This document shows positions 36,513 to 44,979 of a stretch of 64,000 nt of DNA, piece after piece. The DNA comes from Gammaproteobacteria bacterium (GTDB lineage Bacteria; Pseudomonadota; Gammaproteobacteria; Xanthomonadales; Wenzhouxiangellaceae), in NCBI GenBank assembly GCA_021772975.1, contig JAJFKY010000010.1, positions 81,468-145,467 of the forward strand. Direction: 5' to 3'. The translations under genes and the position numbers were made by a program. Each line of letters starts with the position of its first letter. Position 1 is the stretch's first letter. Under the pieces are notes generated by a model. That model was not told the DNA's origin. It searched no databases and saw only the letters and a list, made by a program, of their open reading frames with translations.

Positions 36513-37280
36513 TTAATTTTTGGGCGGCCAGGGAAAGAAGGCACTGGTGGTGCGCTGATATTCACGATAATCATCTCCCCGGCTTTTTAACGCCTGCTGC
36601 TCGGTATAGGGAATACCTGTCAGGCGATATAAAAACAGCAGCATCACCACCGGCCCCAGCAATGCCAGCCACCAGTAGCCACCGCCAACCGCCAACAGGG
36701 GATAGCTGCACCAGTGCAGCCACTCAAAAAAATAATTGGGGTGGCGTGAATAACGCCACAGGCCTTCCCGGCAGGTTTTACCCTGACTGTCGGGACGATG
36801 TTTGAAACGGGCCAATTGGCGATCAGCAATACTTTCGCCGCTGATCGCGACTAGCCATACAATCACTGCCAGAACAGCCCAGCTACTGAACCCCGCCGGA
36901 TTATTGGCCGTTACCCAGAATACCCAGCCAAATAACCAGGCCACCAGCGCCTGGGCCAGGAAAAACCATAATAAGTTGGACTGTTGTTTTTCACCCCAGC
37001 GCTGGCGCATCGCCTGATAGCGGCCGTCTTCGGGTTCTCCGGCCACCCGTACACCCAGATGCCAGGCCAGCCGCAGCCCCCAGAAACCACCCATCACAGC
37101 GGTTAACAGCCGCATGCTTTCAGAGCCGTCACCCAGCCACGCATGGATGATAGCCAGCGCGCCCAGCAATGCCGACCAGACCACATCGACCCAGCCTGCG
37201 TTATCAACCCGGCGTTGATACAGCCAGGTAAGGCACATGATAATTGCACTGAAAAGCAGTAACACCAGTTGTATACGCAT
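36513..37280 (-). CDS. DUF1295 membrane protein (steroid 5-alpha-reductase-like fold)
   Basis: 255 residues with six to seven membrane segments. The C-terminal motif LWRYSRHPNYFFEWLHW matches the cofactor-binding part of the DUF1295/steroid 5-alpha-reductase and isoprenylcysteine methyltransferase superfamily. Such proteins reduce or methylate lipidic substrates in the membrane, but bacterial members mostly lack assigned substrates. It lies 65 bp upstream of the GST gene on the same strand. Confidence 0.85.
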   Translation of the reverse strand: MRIQLVLLLFSAIIMCLTWLYQRRVDNAGWVDVVWSALLGALAIIHAWLGDGSESMRLLTAVMGGFWGLRLAWHLGVRVAGEPEDGRYQAMRQRWGEKQQSNLLWFFLAQALVAWLFGWVFWVTANNPAGFSSWAVLAVIVWLVAISGESIADRQLARFKHRPDSQGKTCREGLWRYSRHPNYFFEWLHWCSYPLLAVGGGYWWLALLGPVVMLLFLYRLTGIPYTEQQALKSRGDDYREYQRTTSAFFPWPPKN

Positions 37281-37346
37281 GTTTTGTCTCTATGTTTTAA
37301 CTCAAGCTTTTCGTCATCAAGTGTAATATGGATGAGCTAGACTAGT

Positions 37347-37657
37347 GAACCTCTGATTTAATCTGACATGGTCGCGCCATATAAGATTTACAGGGGGATT
37401 GAAATGCTCCAAGACAAGGCGTCTTGCGCAGTGCAATAGCCGGTCTATTGCCAAGCAACGCAACGCAGGATTGGAGCATTTCAGGCGTAACCCCCTGTGG
37501 GAGCTGCCTTATTTGGCGCAGTGCAGCCCATAGACAATGGCCAATCTGTCCACTCGACATAGCCAGCTATGCCTGCGTTGACGGATTTATAGATTATGGC
37601 ACTGCACTGCACCAAATAAGACTCGCTCGCGGCCATGCCAGATTAAATCAGAGATTC
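37347..37657. repeat. 311-bp MITE-like element with terminal and nested inverted repeats
   Basis: The ends are imperfect inverted repeats of about 30 bp sharing TCTGATTTAATCTG, then CATGG and CGCG. Two more hairpins are nested inside. GAAATGCTCCAA (37401-37412) pairs with 37471-37482, with CAGGGGG (37391-37397) pairing 37491-37497. CTTATTTGGCGCAGTGCAG (37508-37526) pairs with 37602-37620 at 18 of 19 bases. There is no coding capacity. The size, termini and lack of genes fit a non-autonomous miniature transposable element or a large REP-like element. Target-site duplications are not obvious. It ends 49 bp before the ATG at 37707. Confidence 0.75.
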
Positions 37658-37706
37658 CTTAGCACTGTACCGTGCTTCTTAATGGCAATACATCTAGGAT
37701 AAAACC

Positions 37707-38732
37707 ATGCATAAAACTTTATCAGTTACCTTGGGTTTGCTGACCACATTATCGTTATTGACCACTGCCAACGACAGCCGGGCGGCTGAAATTACCATCC
37801 AGGAGTGGCCGGTGCCCTGGGAGAACACCCGTCCGCGGGACCCCTTCGTGGCCCCGGATGGCCGGGTTTGGTTTGTCGGCCAGGCCGGTCATTATGCAGC
37901 GGTTTTTGATCCCGGCACTGAAACATTTACCCGCATTGATATGGACGACGGCACTGGCCCGCACAATCTGATCGTCGACGGCGATGGCATCGTCTGGTAC
38001 GCGGGCAATCGCGCCGCACATATCGGCAGATTGGATCCTGGCGCGCCCGGCGGTGAGCAGATCAAAAAATACCCCACTCCCCAGGACACTGCCGCCGACC
38101 CGCATACCCTGATTGAAGCGGACAATGGGATGATCTGGTTTACCGCCCAGCAGAGTAATGGCATCGGATGTTTTGATCCGGCTACCGGTGAGGTACGGAT
38201 GCTGAGTGTCCCAACCAGTCGCGCCCGCCCCTACGGGATTGATCTGGACGGTCAGGGCAACCCATGGGTAGTTCTGCTGGGCACTAACAAACTGGCTCGG
38301 GTAGATGCCGAGGCTTTCACCTTGGAAGAAATCGAAATGCCACGTGCGGCGACCCGTCCGCGCCGAATTGCCATCAGCAGTGACGATCTGATCTGGTATG
38401 TCGATTATGCCGAAGGCTACCTGGGCCACTACAATCCGGAAACCAAAACATTCAAGGAATGGCCAACGCCCGGCCGCCAGGCCGAAGGCCTGCGCGGCAG
38501 CGGTCCGTATGCCATGGCCATCGATGCTCAGGACAGAATCTGGCTGGTAGAAACCTTTCCCGCCCCTAACCGCCTGGTTGGTTTTGATCCGGCCAGTGAA
38601 ACATTTATCAGCGAGACCGCCATTCCCAGCGGAGCGGGTTCAGTCCGGCATATGTATTATGATACCCGCACCAATTCAATCTGGTTTGGCACCGATGCCA
38701 ACACCCTGGGAAAAGCCCAGCTACCAGACTGA
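37707..38732 (+). CDS. Exported Vgb-like (streptogramin lyase family) beta-propeller protein
   Basis: 341 residues. The signal peptide is at about 1-27 (LSVTLGLLTTLSLLTTA, then SRAAE). Repeating blades show the Vgb/NHL pattern, for example DGRVWFVGQAGHYAAVFDPG, DGIVWYAGNRAAHIGRLDPG and DLIWYVDYAEGYLGHYNPE. True Vgb enzymes linearise streptogramin B, but most family members are of unknown function, so lyase activity is not claimed. The inverted-repeat element lies directly upstream and may carry or disrupt its promoter. Confidence 0.85.
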   Translation: MHKTLSVTLGLLTTLSLLTTANDSRAAEITIQEWPVPWENTRPRDPFVAPDGRVWFVGQAGHYAAVFDPGTETFTRIDMDDGTGPHNLIVDGDGIVWYAGNRAAHIGRLDPGAPGGEQIKKYPTPQDTAADPHTLIEADNGMIWFTAQQSNGIGCFDPATGEVRMLSVPTSRARPYGIDLDGQGNPWVVLLGTNKLARVDAEAFTLEEIEMPRAATRPRRIAISSDDLIWYVDYAEGYLGHYNPETKTFKEWPTPGRQAEGLRGSGPYAMAIDAQDRIWLVETFPAPNRLVGFDPASETFISETAIPSGAGSVRHMYYDTRTNSIWFGTDANTLGKAQLPD

Positions 38733-38761
38733 ATCCGCAAAAAACATAAGAGCCTGAAAAC

Positions 38762-39028
38762 ATGCCTATCCAACATGATACCGACAATCAGCGCTACGTC
38801 CTTACCGTCGGTGAGGGCCACGATGATAATGCGGTGGTGCTGCGCTACCACCGGCCCGACGCCCGCACCATTGACTTCACTTCTACTTTTACGCCGCCCA
38901 GTCTGCGCGGTCAGGGGCTGGCCCGTAAAGTAGTGGAGCATGCTCTGGATAAGGCCGAACAGCAGGATCTAAACATCATTGCCACCTGCTGGTATGTGGC
39001 CAAACTGCTTAAAGAAAGGCAGCAGTAA
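38762..39028 (+). CDS. Small GNAT-fold N-acetyltransferase (YjdJ-type)
   Basis: 88 residues. The compact acetyltransferase core has IDFTSTFTPPSLRGQGLARK, where RGQGLA is the acetyl-CoA pyrophosphate loop, and ends with ATCWYVAKLL as in the short YjdJ-like family. Its substrate is unknown. It lies 29 bp downstream of the Vgb-like gene and is followed by a terminator. Confidence 0.85.
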   Translation: MPIQHDTDNQRYVLTVGEGHDDNAVVLRYHRPDARTIDFTSTFTPPSLRGQGLARKVVEHALDKAEQQDLNIIATCWYVAKLLKERQQ

Positions 39029-39038
39029 CCTTGTTGAG

Positions 39039-39065
39039 CAGCCGGGTTTATTGCCCGGCTGTTTT
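39039..39065 (+). terminator. Rho-independent terminator overlapping a convergent stop codon
   Basis: CAGCCGGG and CCCGGCTG form a perfect 8-bp stem followed by TTTT on the plus strand, 11 bp after the acetyltransferase stop. The amidohydrolase stop codon (minus strand, 39048-39050) lies in the loop, so the hairpin right arm is also coding sequence. Confidence 0.7.
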
Positions 39066-40610
39066 AGCGTCACTTACCATCTTGCGCACGTCAGCCAGTA
39101 ACTGATCGACGTCGAATATGACGCCATCCTTGATGGTGTAACGGATACCGCGCATCCGGCCGGGTGTGCCATCCTCCAGCAGCCGGTAATGACCGGTGCC
39201 GTACAACAGTTTGAAGTTGGCCAGCGGGTTTTCCCGCACCACCACCAGATCGGCTTTCTTGCCAATCGCGATAGAACCGATGTCCTCGTCCATGCCCAGC
39301 GCTTCGGCGCCATTGAGCGTGGCCGACGTAAGCACTTCCAGGGGGTGAAAGCCGGCTTCCTGCAGTAATTCCAACTCGCGAATATAACCAAAGCCATAGA
39401 GTTTGTAGATATAGCCCGAATCAGACCCGGTGGTTACCCGACCGCCATGGTTCTTGTAATCATTCAAAAACGTCATCCAGCGTTCAAAATTGCGCTTCCA
39501 GTCGATCTCATGCCGGGTGGTCCAGTCGAACCAGTACGAGCCGTGCGCTTCGGGGCTGGGCTCGAAAAACTTCAGCAATTTCGGATGGGCATATTCTTTG
39601 TGCCATTCAGCATTCTGCTCGCGCATCAGATCGCGGCTGGCTTCATAAATGGTCAGCGTTGGATTGATGGTGAAATCCAGCTCAATCAACTCATCACGTA
39701 CCGCATTCCAGTGCTCGCTGCCCGGTTCAGCGGCCTGCAGCCATAACCGGCCAGCCTCACCGAAGCGATGCTGCTCGTTGTTGTAGTTGTAATCGAGCGG
39801 GTAATTCTGAATCACCTGATCGGTAAACAAAGCCTCCGGCAAGCCATACCAGTGTTCCATGGTGGTCAATCCGGCCCGGGCTGAGTCCAATACATTCCAG
39901 CGCACTACGTTTAGCTGCGCATGGTGCATGGCGCTACCCAGGTTTTGCTTACCCGCTTCATCAAACGCCGCGCTCATGATGGCCGGGCTGGCGCCAAAGA
40001 ATTTGATGCCTTTGGCGCCTTGCCGGCGAATGCTTTTAACCCAGTCACGAGCCTGTTGCGGGGTACTGATCGGCTCCTCGGCGCCCATTCCAAAGCCGGC
40101 ATAAGGCACAATCCTGGGCGCCGTGATGGCCAAAGCCTCACTGCGCTCGACGTGCTCCCGCACCCACTCCAGACCGTTGAAACTGCCTGGCTCACGCACG
40201 GTGGTGATGCCATGCGCCAGCCACAGCTTGAGCACATATTCGGCGCTTACGCCCTGCTCATCCCCGCCCAGATGACCATGCATATCGATAAAACCCGGCA
40301 ACACATACTGACCGCTTAAATCCAGTTCCCGATCATCCGGCCCGGCCTGCGGGCGATTATCCGGGTCAATCTCAGCACCGGGGTTACCCACGCTCTGAAT
40401 TCGGGTAATCCGATCATTTTCAATCACAATGTCAACCGGCCCTTGAGGCGGAGCGCCCTCACCACTGATCATGATCACACCGCGCAGGATCAGACGCTCG
40501 AACGGGCCTTCGCCTTGCTCTCGCTGCGGAGCCGGGGTGGGCGCCGCCAGCGCCAGGGTAACCGTTGCAGCCAGGCAGAGGATCAAAAAAATTCGCAGCC
40601 GGTTGTTCAT
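39048..40610 (-). CDS. Exported metal-dependent amidohydrolase
   Basis: 520 residues. Signal peptide at about 1-23 (LRIFLILCLAATVTLALA). The amidohydrolase TIM-barrel has the metal pair HGH in FIDMHGHLGGDEQG, KGIKFFGASP (candidate carbamylated Lys strand), a His in AGLTTMEHWYG and a catalytic Asp in TTGSDSGYIY. The beta-sandwich subdomain flanks the barrel (GEDIGSIAIGKKADLVVV-like segment). It resembles imidazolonepropionase-like secreted hydrolases and may cleave peptides or cyclic amides in the periplasm. Substrate not predictable. Confidence 0.88.
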   Translation of the reverse strand: MNNRLRIFLILCLAATVTLALAAPTPAPQREQGEGPFERLILRGVIMISGEGAPPQGPVDIVIENDRITRIQSVGNPGAEIDPDNRPQAGPDDRELDLSGQYVLPGFIDMHGHLGGDEQGVSAEYVLKLWLAHGITTVREPGSFNGLEWVREHVERSEALAITAPRIVPYAGFGMGAEEPISTPQQARDWVKSIRRQGAKGIKFFGASPAIMSAAFDEAGKQNLGSAMHHAQLNVVRWNVLDSARAGLTTMEHWYGLPEALFTDQVIQNYPLDYNYNNEQHRFGEAGRLWLQAAEPGSEHWNAVRDELIELDFTINPTLTIYEASRDLMREQNAEWHKEYAHPKLLKFFEPSPEAHGSYWFDWTTRHEIDWKRNFERWMTFLNDYKNHGGRVTTGSDSGYIYKLYGFGYIRELELLQEAGFHPLEVLTSATLNGAEALGMDEDIGSIAIGKKADLVVVRENPLANFKLLYGTGHYRLLEDGTPGRMRGIRYTIKDGVIFDVDQLLADVRKMVSDAKTAGQ

Positions 40611-40675
40611 GGTGTTTCCTTGTTAAACTGAACGCAGTATAACGATTCAGCAAGTGTTGAGGCAGTGCGCTTCCG

Positions 40676-41398
40676 ATGGCAAAGATTCTTATTAACTCCA
40701 TTCCCAAAAGCGGCACCTACCGGGTTGCCGCTTTGCTGCGGCAGGCGGGGGTTCAAGCCAGCGGGCTGCACATCACCGAAGACAAGGTCTGGGACTACAC
40801 CGGCGTCGATGTAGCCACCGGACGGTCAGATCCTGATTCAACTTTGCAGGCCGGTATGACGCCTGCCCAGGCGCTGCATCAGGTCCCGGATAATCACTTA
40901 CTGGTCGGCCATTTCGGATTCAGCATTCAGCACAGCCGGTTATTGAAACCATTCACCACTATTTTTTTGATTCGCGATCTGCGCGAAGTGATTGTTTCCT
41001 GGTGCCGCTGGCAGGTATTCAGCGGTCAGAGCGAGGGTCTGGCTGAAATTGAAGATAAACAGCAAATGATTGTCAGTTTTCTTAACCTGAGCGCCCGACC
41101 CACCGCCCAGATCGTGCTGTCATTGTTACCCTGGTATTTTTATCTCCCCGCCAGGCATATCTTCCAGGTTGCGGATCTACATCAGATGGAAACGCTGGCA
41201 AGATTGTTTCAGGTCTGCGAACTAGCACTGACAGATTCCGAAATTGAACACATCCGGCAATCAGTGGATGCACAAAACACCCTGACCAAGGTGCCTGGCG
41301 GCACCTTGTTAGATGAATACTGGTCAGAACAGGCTGAACAGTTGTTTGTATCTCATAACCTGGCGCGCATCAATGCAATACTAGGCTATAAAGACTAG
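40676..41398 (+). CDS. Sulfotransferase family protein
   Basis: 240 residues. The 5'-phosphosulfate loop is INSIPKSGTYRVAALL at about residues 6-21, and the 3'-phosphate motif is FLIRDLREVIVSWCRW near residue 100. These are the PAPS-binding elements of cytosolic-type sulfotransferases. It has no signal peptide. It lies alone, divergent from the amidohydrolase with 65 bp between starts. It is not closely similar to the sulfotransferase at 44980 and its acceptor is unknown. Confidence 0.85.
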   Translation: MAKILINSIPKSGTYRVAALLRQAGVQASGLHITEDKVWDYTGVDVATGRSDPDSTLQAGMTPAQALHQVPDNHLLVGHFGFSIQHSRLLKPFTTIFLIRDLREVIVSWCRWQVFSGQSEGLAEIEDKQQMIVSFLNLSARPTAQIVLSLLPWYFYLPARHIFQVADLHQMETLARLFQVCELALTDSEIEHIRQSVDAQNTLTKVPGGTLLDEYWSEQAEQLFVSHNLARINAILGYKD

Positions 41399-41419
41399 CA
41401 AAGCCTGTGATTCAGCTGC

Positions 41420-41833
41420 CTAATAACCGATGGGGTTGGTCAGCTTCTCTAAAAATAGTGTTCCAGTACCATCAGGGTTATCAAAATCAACCGAAAACTG
41501 GGACGAGCTTGCTGACCTTGGCGTTTTTAATGGCCCAAATTCTCCCCAAGGTGTTATCACCCGATCGTTCGGGTTATACGCGGGACCAAATACCGGGACT
41601 TCCGGCATTCTTGGCTCGTCAATCAGTTCCCATCGGCACCCATTGGCGAAGCAACCCTCTAATTGCCCCAGATAATACCAGGCCTAGTCACCTTGCTGGT
41701 TATAAGTTAACCATAACCCGACGATATTCCGTGAGTTGCGATCACTGGTGTCTATCCGAGCAGGCATGAAAATAAAACCTTCACCACTGCGAGATTCATC
41801 GAACGATGAATGAAAAATTAACGGCGCGTTCAT
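41420..41833 (-). pseudogene. Remnant of a secreted-protein gene with in-frame amber codon
   Basis: On the minus strand one frame runs 138 codons from the ATG at 41833 to the TAG at 41420, interrupted only by a TAG at 41686-41684. Both halves are protein-like: SRSGEGFIFMP and VGLWLTYNQQGD before the stop, AWYYLGQLEGC directly after it. The pattern RSGEGF, then LW.TY..QG, then AWYYLG is a repeat common in secreted gammaproteobacterial proteins, and the amber sits in the middle of it, where a Gln or similar would be expected. The 5' part of the original gene, including any signal peptide, is missing. Confidence 0.65.
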
Positions 41834-41849
41834 AAAGCAAAAGTGACAC

Positions 41850-41879
41850 AAAAAAAGCCCCGCAGTGCGGGGCTTTTTA
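41850..41879 (-). terminator. Rho-independent terminator of hppA
   Basis: GCCCCGC and GCGGGGC form a perfect stem around AGT; seven T residues follow on the minus strand and five T residues on the plus strand. It lies about 20 bp after the pyrophosphatase stop and is symmetric, so it could also stop plus-strand transcription. Confidence 0.9.
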
Positions 41880-41895
41880 CTCGGAATGGATTCGA

Positions 41896-43911
41896 TTAAC
41901 GCGTTAACAAAGGCGCAATAACCAGGCTGACAATCGCCATCACGTTGATCAGAATGTTCATCGCCGGGCCAGAGGTATCCTTGAATGGATCGCCCACGGT
42001 ATCACCAACCACTGCCGCCTTATGCACATCTGATCCCTTGCCTCCGTAGTTGCCTTTTTCAACAAACTTCTTGGCGTTGTCCCAGGCGCCACCGGCATTG
42101 GCCATGGTCAGCGCGAGCAACACACAGGAAATCAGCGCGCCAGCCAGCAGGCCGCCAAGAGCGTGTGCGCCTAACACGAAACCGACCACAATCGGTGAAA
42201 ATACCGCCAGCGCGCCGGGCAAAATCATCCGCTGCAAAGCTGCACGCGTGGCGATATCAATGCAACGGGCATTATCCGGTTTACCTGTGCCTTCCAGTAG
42301 ACCGGGGATTTCTTTGAACTGACGACGAATTTCATGAATCATTTCAAACGCGGCATCACCCACCGCACGCATGGTAATGGCGGATACCAGAAACGGGAAA
42401 ATACCGCCCAGGAACATCCCCATCAGCACATTCGGATTGCTGATATCCAGCGTGAATCCGGGAATATGAATGGCCACGGTTTTGATAAACGCCGCGATAA
42501 TCGCCAACGCCGCCAAACCCGCCGCACCAATCGCAAAACCTTTGCCGATCGCAGCCGTGGTATTGCCCACTTCATCCAGGCCATCGGTGATTTTACGGGT
42601 TTCCTCGCCCAGACCGGCCATTTCAGCAATCCCGCCGGCGTTATCCGCCACCGGACCATAGGCATCAATGGCCATGGTGATACCGACCGTAGCCAGCATA
42701 CCTACTGCACTGATACCAACACCGTATACACCGGCGCCTTCCGGCAATAGGAAACTGGTGATAAAAATGATCGCTGCGATAATCAACACCGGCCCAACCA
42801 CTGATTCCATACCCGTCGCCAGGCCGGAAATCATCACGGTTGCCGGGCCGGTCTGGCCGTCTTTGGCAATATCCCGAACCGGCTTACCGCCAGTGTAGTA
42901 TTCGGTAATCAGTCCGATGCCAATGCCACCAGCCGCGCCGGTAACCACACACCACCAGACATTTACGCTAACGCCCAGCGCGGAAACAATAAACCAGGCC
43001 GCGCCAATAAAGATCACCGCGGCACCAAATGTTCCAAAACGCAAGGCTGCCGCCGGTTCAGCACCAGAGGCCATGCGTACGATCAGAATGCCCAGAATCG
43101 AACACAGCAGGCCACCGGACGCCAGTGCCAAAGGTAAAAACATCAGCATCTGCTGCTGCCCCATCACCGTGGTGGCGGCAAAAGTACTGGCAATGGCGAT
43201 ACAGGCGATCATGGAGCCACAATAGGATTCGAAAATATCTGAACCCATACCCGCCACGTCACCCACATTGTCACCGACGTTATCGGCGATCACGCCCGGG
43301 TTACGCGGATCATCTTCGGGAATGCCGGCTTCAATTTTACCCACCAGATCAGCGCCCACATCAGCACTCTTGGTGAAGATGCCGCCGCCTACGCGTGAAA
43401 ACAGCGCTACCGTCGATGCGCCCATGCCAAAGCCATGAATGGCTTCCGCATGCTGTGGGTCACCGCCGAAAAAGTAGTACAGACCGCCCAGACCAAGCAG
43501 ACCCATCGCGGCTACCGTCAGGCCCATGATCGAACCGCCGTAGAACGCTACCGACAATGCTGCCGCTGGCCCTTCCGTGGCCGCCGCCGTAGTGGTACGC
43601 ACATTGGCCCGGGTAGCGGTATACATGCCGATATAACCGGCGATCGCTGAGCTGAGCGCACCGGTCACGAAGGCCGCAGCGGTATGCCAGCTAGGGAAAG
43701 CAAAGAACAGACCTATCGCCAGCACCAGTGCAAAGATGCCCAGAATAGAATATTCACGCTTCATGAAAACCATGGCGCCATCGTGAATCGCCTCAGCGAT
43801 TTCCGCCACCTTGCCCTCGCCGGCAGGATAACGTTTGACGACCAGGTATATGATAAACGCTGCCAGCAAACCGAATACGCCCAGTAGTGGCGGTATAAGT
43901 GATTGATTCAT
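41896..43911 (-). CDS. hppA: Membrane-bound proton/sodium-pumping pyrophosphatase, K+-dependent type
   Basis: 671 residues, about sixteen membrane segments. The catalytic loop is [19 protein letters not shown] followed by [27 protein letters not shown] carries Ala at the position that is Lys in K+-independent enzymes, indicating the K+-dependent class. It hydrolyses cytoplasmic PPi and pumps H+ or Na+ outward. The ion cannot be assigned from the motifs I can see: the membrane Glu in DIFESYCGS occurs in both Na+-pumping and K+-dependent H+-pumping enzymes. It is a single-gene unit with its own terminator. Confidence 0.95.
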   Translation of the reverse strand: MNQSLIPPLLGVFGLLAAFIIYLVVKRYPAGEGKVAEIAEAIHDGAMVFMKREYSILGIFALVLAIGLFFAFPSWHTAAAFVTGALSSAIAGYIGMYTATRANVRTTTAAATEGPAAALSVAFYGGSIMGLTVAAMGLLGLGGLYYFFGGDPQHAEAIHGFGMGASTVALFSRVGGGIFTKSADVGADLVGKIEAGIPEDDPRNPGVIADNVGDNVGDVAGMGSDIFESYCGSMIACIAIASTFAATTVMGQQQMLMFLPLALASGGLLCSILGILIVRMASGAEPAAALRFGTFGAAVIFIGAAWFIVSALGVSVNVWWCVVTGAAGGIGIGLITEYYTGGKPVRDIAKDGQTGPATVMISGLATGMESVVGPVLIIAAIIFITSFLLPEGAGVYGVGISAVGMLATVGITMAIDAYGPVADNAGGIAEMAGLGEETRKITDGLDEVGNTTAAIGKGFAIGAAGLAALAIIAAFIKTVAIHIPGFTLDISNPNVLMGMFLGGIFPFLVSAITMRAVGDAAFEMIHEIRRQFKEIPGLLEGTGKPDNARCIDIATRAALQRMILPGALAVFSPIVVGFVLGAHALGGLLAGALISCVLLALTMANAGGAWDNAKKFVEKGNYGGKGSDVHKAAVVGDTVGDPFKDTSGPAMNILINVMAIVSLVIAPLLTR

Positions 43912-43989
43912 AGTGTTTTCCGATAGTTCGATGAATACGGCTTCGCCGCCGTGTTATGCGTCGCGGCTGACGGAGTAAACCAACCGGCT

Positions 43990-44019
43990 ATTGTACTAGC
44001 AGGCCGCCTGGTTGAGCAA
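43990..44019 (-). promoter_or_regulatory. Candidate sigma-70 promoter for hppA
   Basis: On the minus strand TTGCTC (44014-44019) and TACAAT (43990-43995) are separated by 18 bp, 79 bp before the hppA start. The spacing and -10 are good, the -35 is fair. It begins right at the end of the acyltransferase gene. Confidence 0.35.
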
Positions 44020-44946
44020 TCAATTAGGTTGTTTATTACCGACCTGGGATCCCATATCCGCAAAAAACTGCCCGGCTACCGGCCACATTGACCAGCCGCC
44101 CGGTACTTCATCCAGGTTGCGCTGTAACCAGTCCTGCAAATCTGTATAAAGCTCGTCTGCTTGCCGGTAAGCGCCTTTGGATTCCAGCTCCAGAATACGC
44201 TGCCCGCTATCCGGGTCGATCATAACCCGGAAGAACAGGGTCTGGATCCGCAGCTTGATGACCATCTCCGCGAGCCCTGAACTGAGCTTGACCGGCTGAC
44301 CGAAAAGCCGTATTTGCCGACTGGGCTGGTTGGGCGCCGCCGGCACATCCGCCAGCACCAATACTGATCCCTCATGCTGGAAAGCCTTGATCACTTTGCG
44401 GGGATAACTGCCCGGGGTGTAACGTTTACCGGGGAACAGCTTCTCCAGGTGCCGGCGCCGCAGACTGACATACCAATAGCGCAGCAACTGCCCGGCGAAC
44501 TCCGCACGCTCCCGTTTGCGTAAAATATATACCACCTGGTGACCCTTTGCCCGTAACTGATGCAACACCGCAAAACCGGTGTTCCAGTGCGTTCCGATCA
44601 CCACAAAAGCGCCGGTCTCAGGAAACTCGCCCCGGCGCTTGATCTGGGCGCGCAGCTTCCAGGGCGCCAGCATGGATAGCCAGATATCGACATGATCCAG
44701 TAAAATGGTCAGACAGTGATCGGCCCGCCATTGAGCTTCATCGGCAACGCTGGTCAGCTTTTTACAGTTTTCCAAAGCCCGGGCTGACTGCCCGGCATAC
44801 CACGAGGTATGCCGACACAGTCTTTGCAGCAACGGCCAACTCCACCGCCAGGGAAGCACCACCACTATCATGGGTATGACAAACAAAGTCAGACAATCTT
44901 TGCTTTCGGTTCGCAATCTGTTCAGCGTGATGTTGATAAACCGCAT
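44020..44946 (-). CDS. LpxL-family lysophospholipid/lipid A acyltransferase-like protein
   Basis: 308 residues. An N-terminal hydrophobic helix (LTLFVIPMIVVVLPW) precedes the acyltransferase core. The first motif reads VVIGTHWNTGFAVL, with His but no Glu four residues on, so it departs from HxxxxD/E. LVLADVPAAPNQPSRQIRLF corresponds to the second substrate block. It diverges from the sulfotransferase gene with only 33 bp between starts, suggesting a shared control region with the modification cassette. It is distant from the homologue at 23771. Confidence 0.8.
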   Translation of the reverse strand: MRFINITLNRLRTESKDCLTLFVIPMIVVVLPWRWSWPLLQRLCRHTSWYAGQSARALENCKKLTSVADEAQWRADHCLTILLDHVDIWLSMLAPWKLRAQIKRRGEFPETGAFVVIGTHWNTGFAVLHQLRAKGHQVVYILRKRERAEFAGQLLRYWYVSLRRRHLEKLFPGKRYTPGSYPRKVIKAFQHEGSVLVLADVPAAPNQPSRQIRLFGQPVKLSSGLAEMVIKLRIQTLFFRVMIDPDSGQRILELESKGAYRQADELYTDLQDWLQRNLDEVPGGWSMWPVAGQFFADMGSQVGNKQPN

Positions 44947-44979
44947 CTCGTATCGTTCGTTGTTTCAATAAATCAGCCC

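Noticed and set aside
37342..37702. Short frames on both strands across 37342-37702
   Set aside because: They lie inside the inverted-repeat element and mirror each other because of the palindromes.
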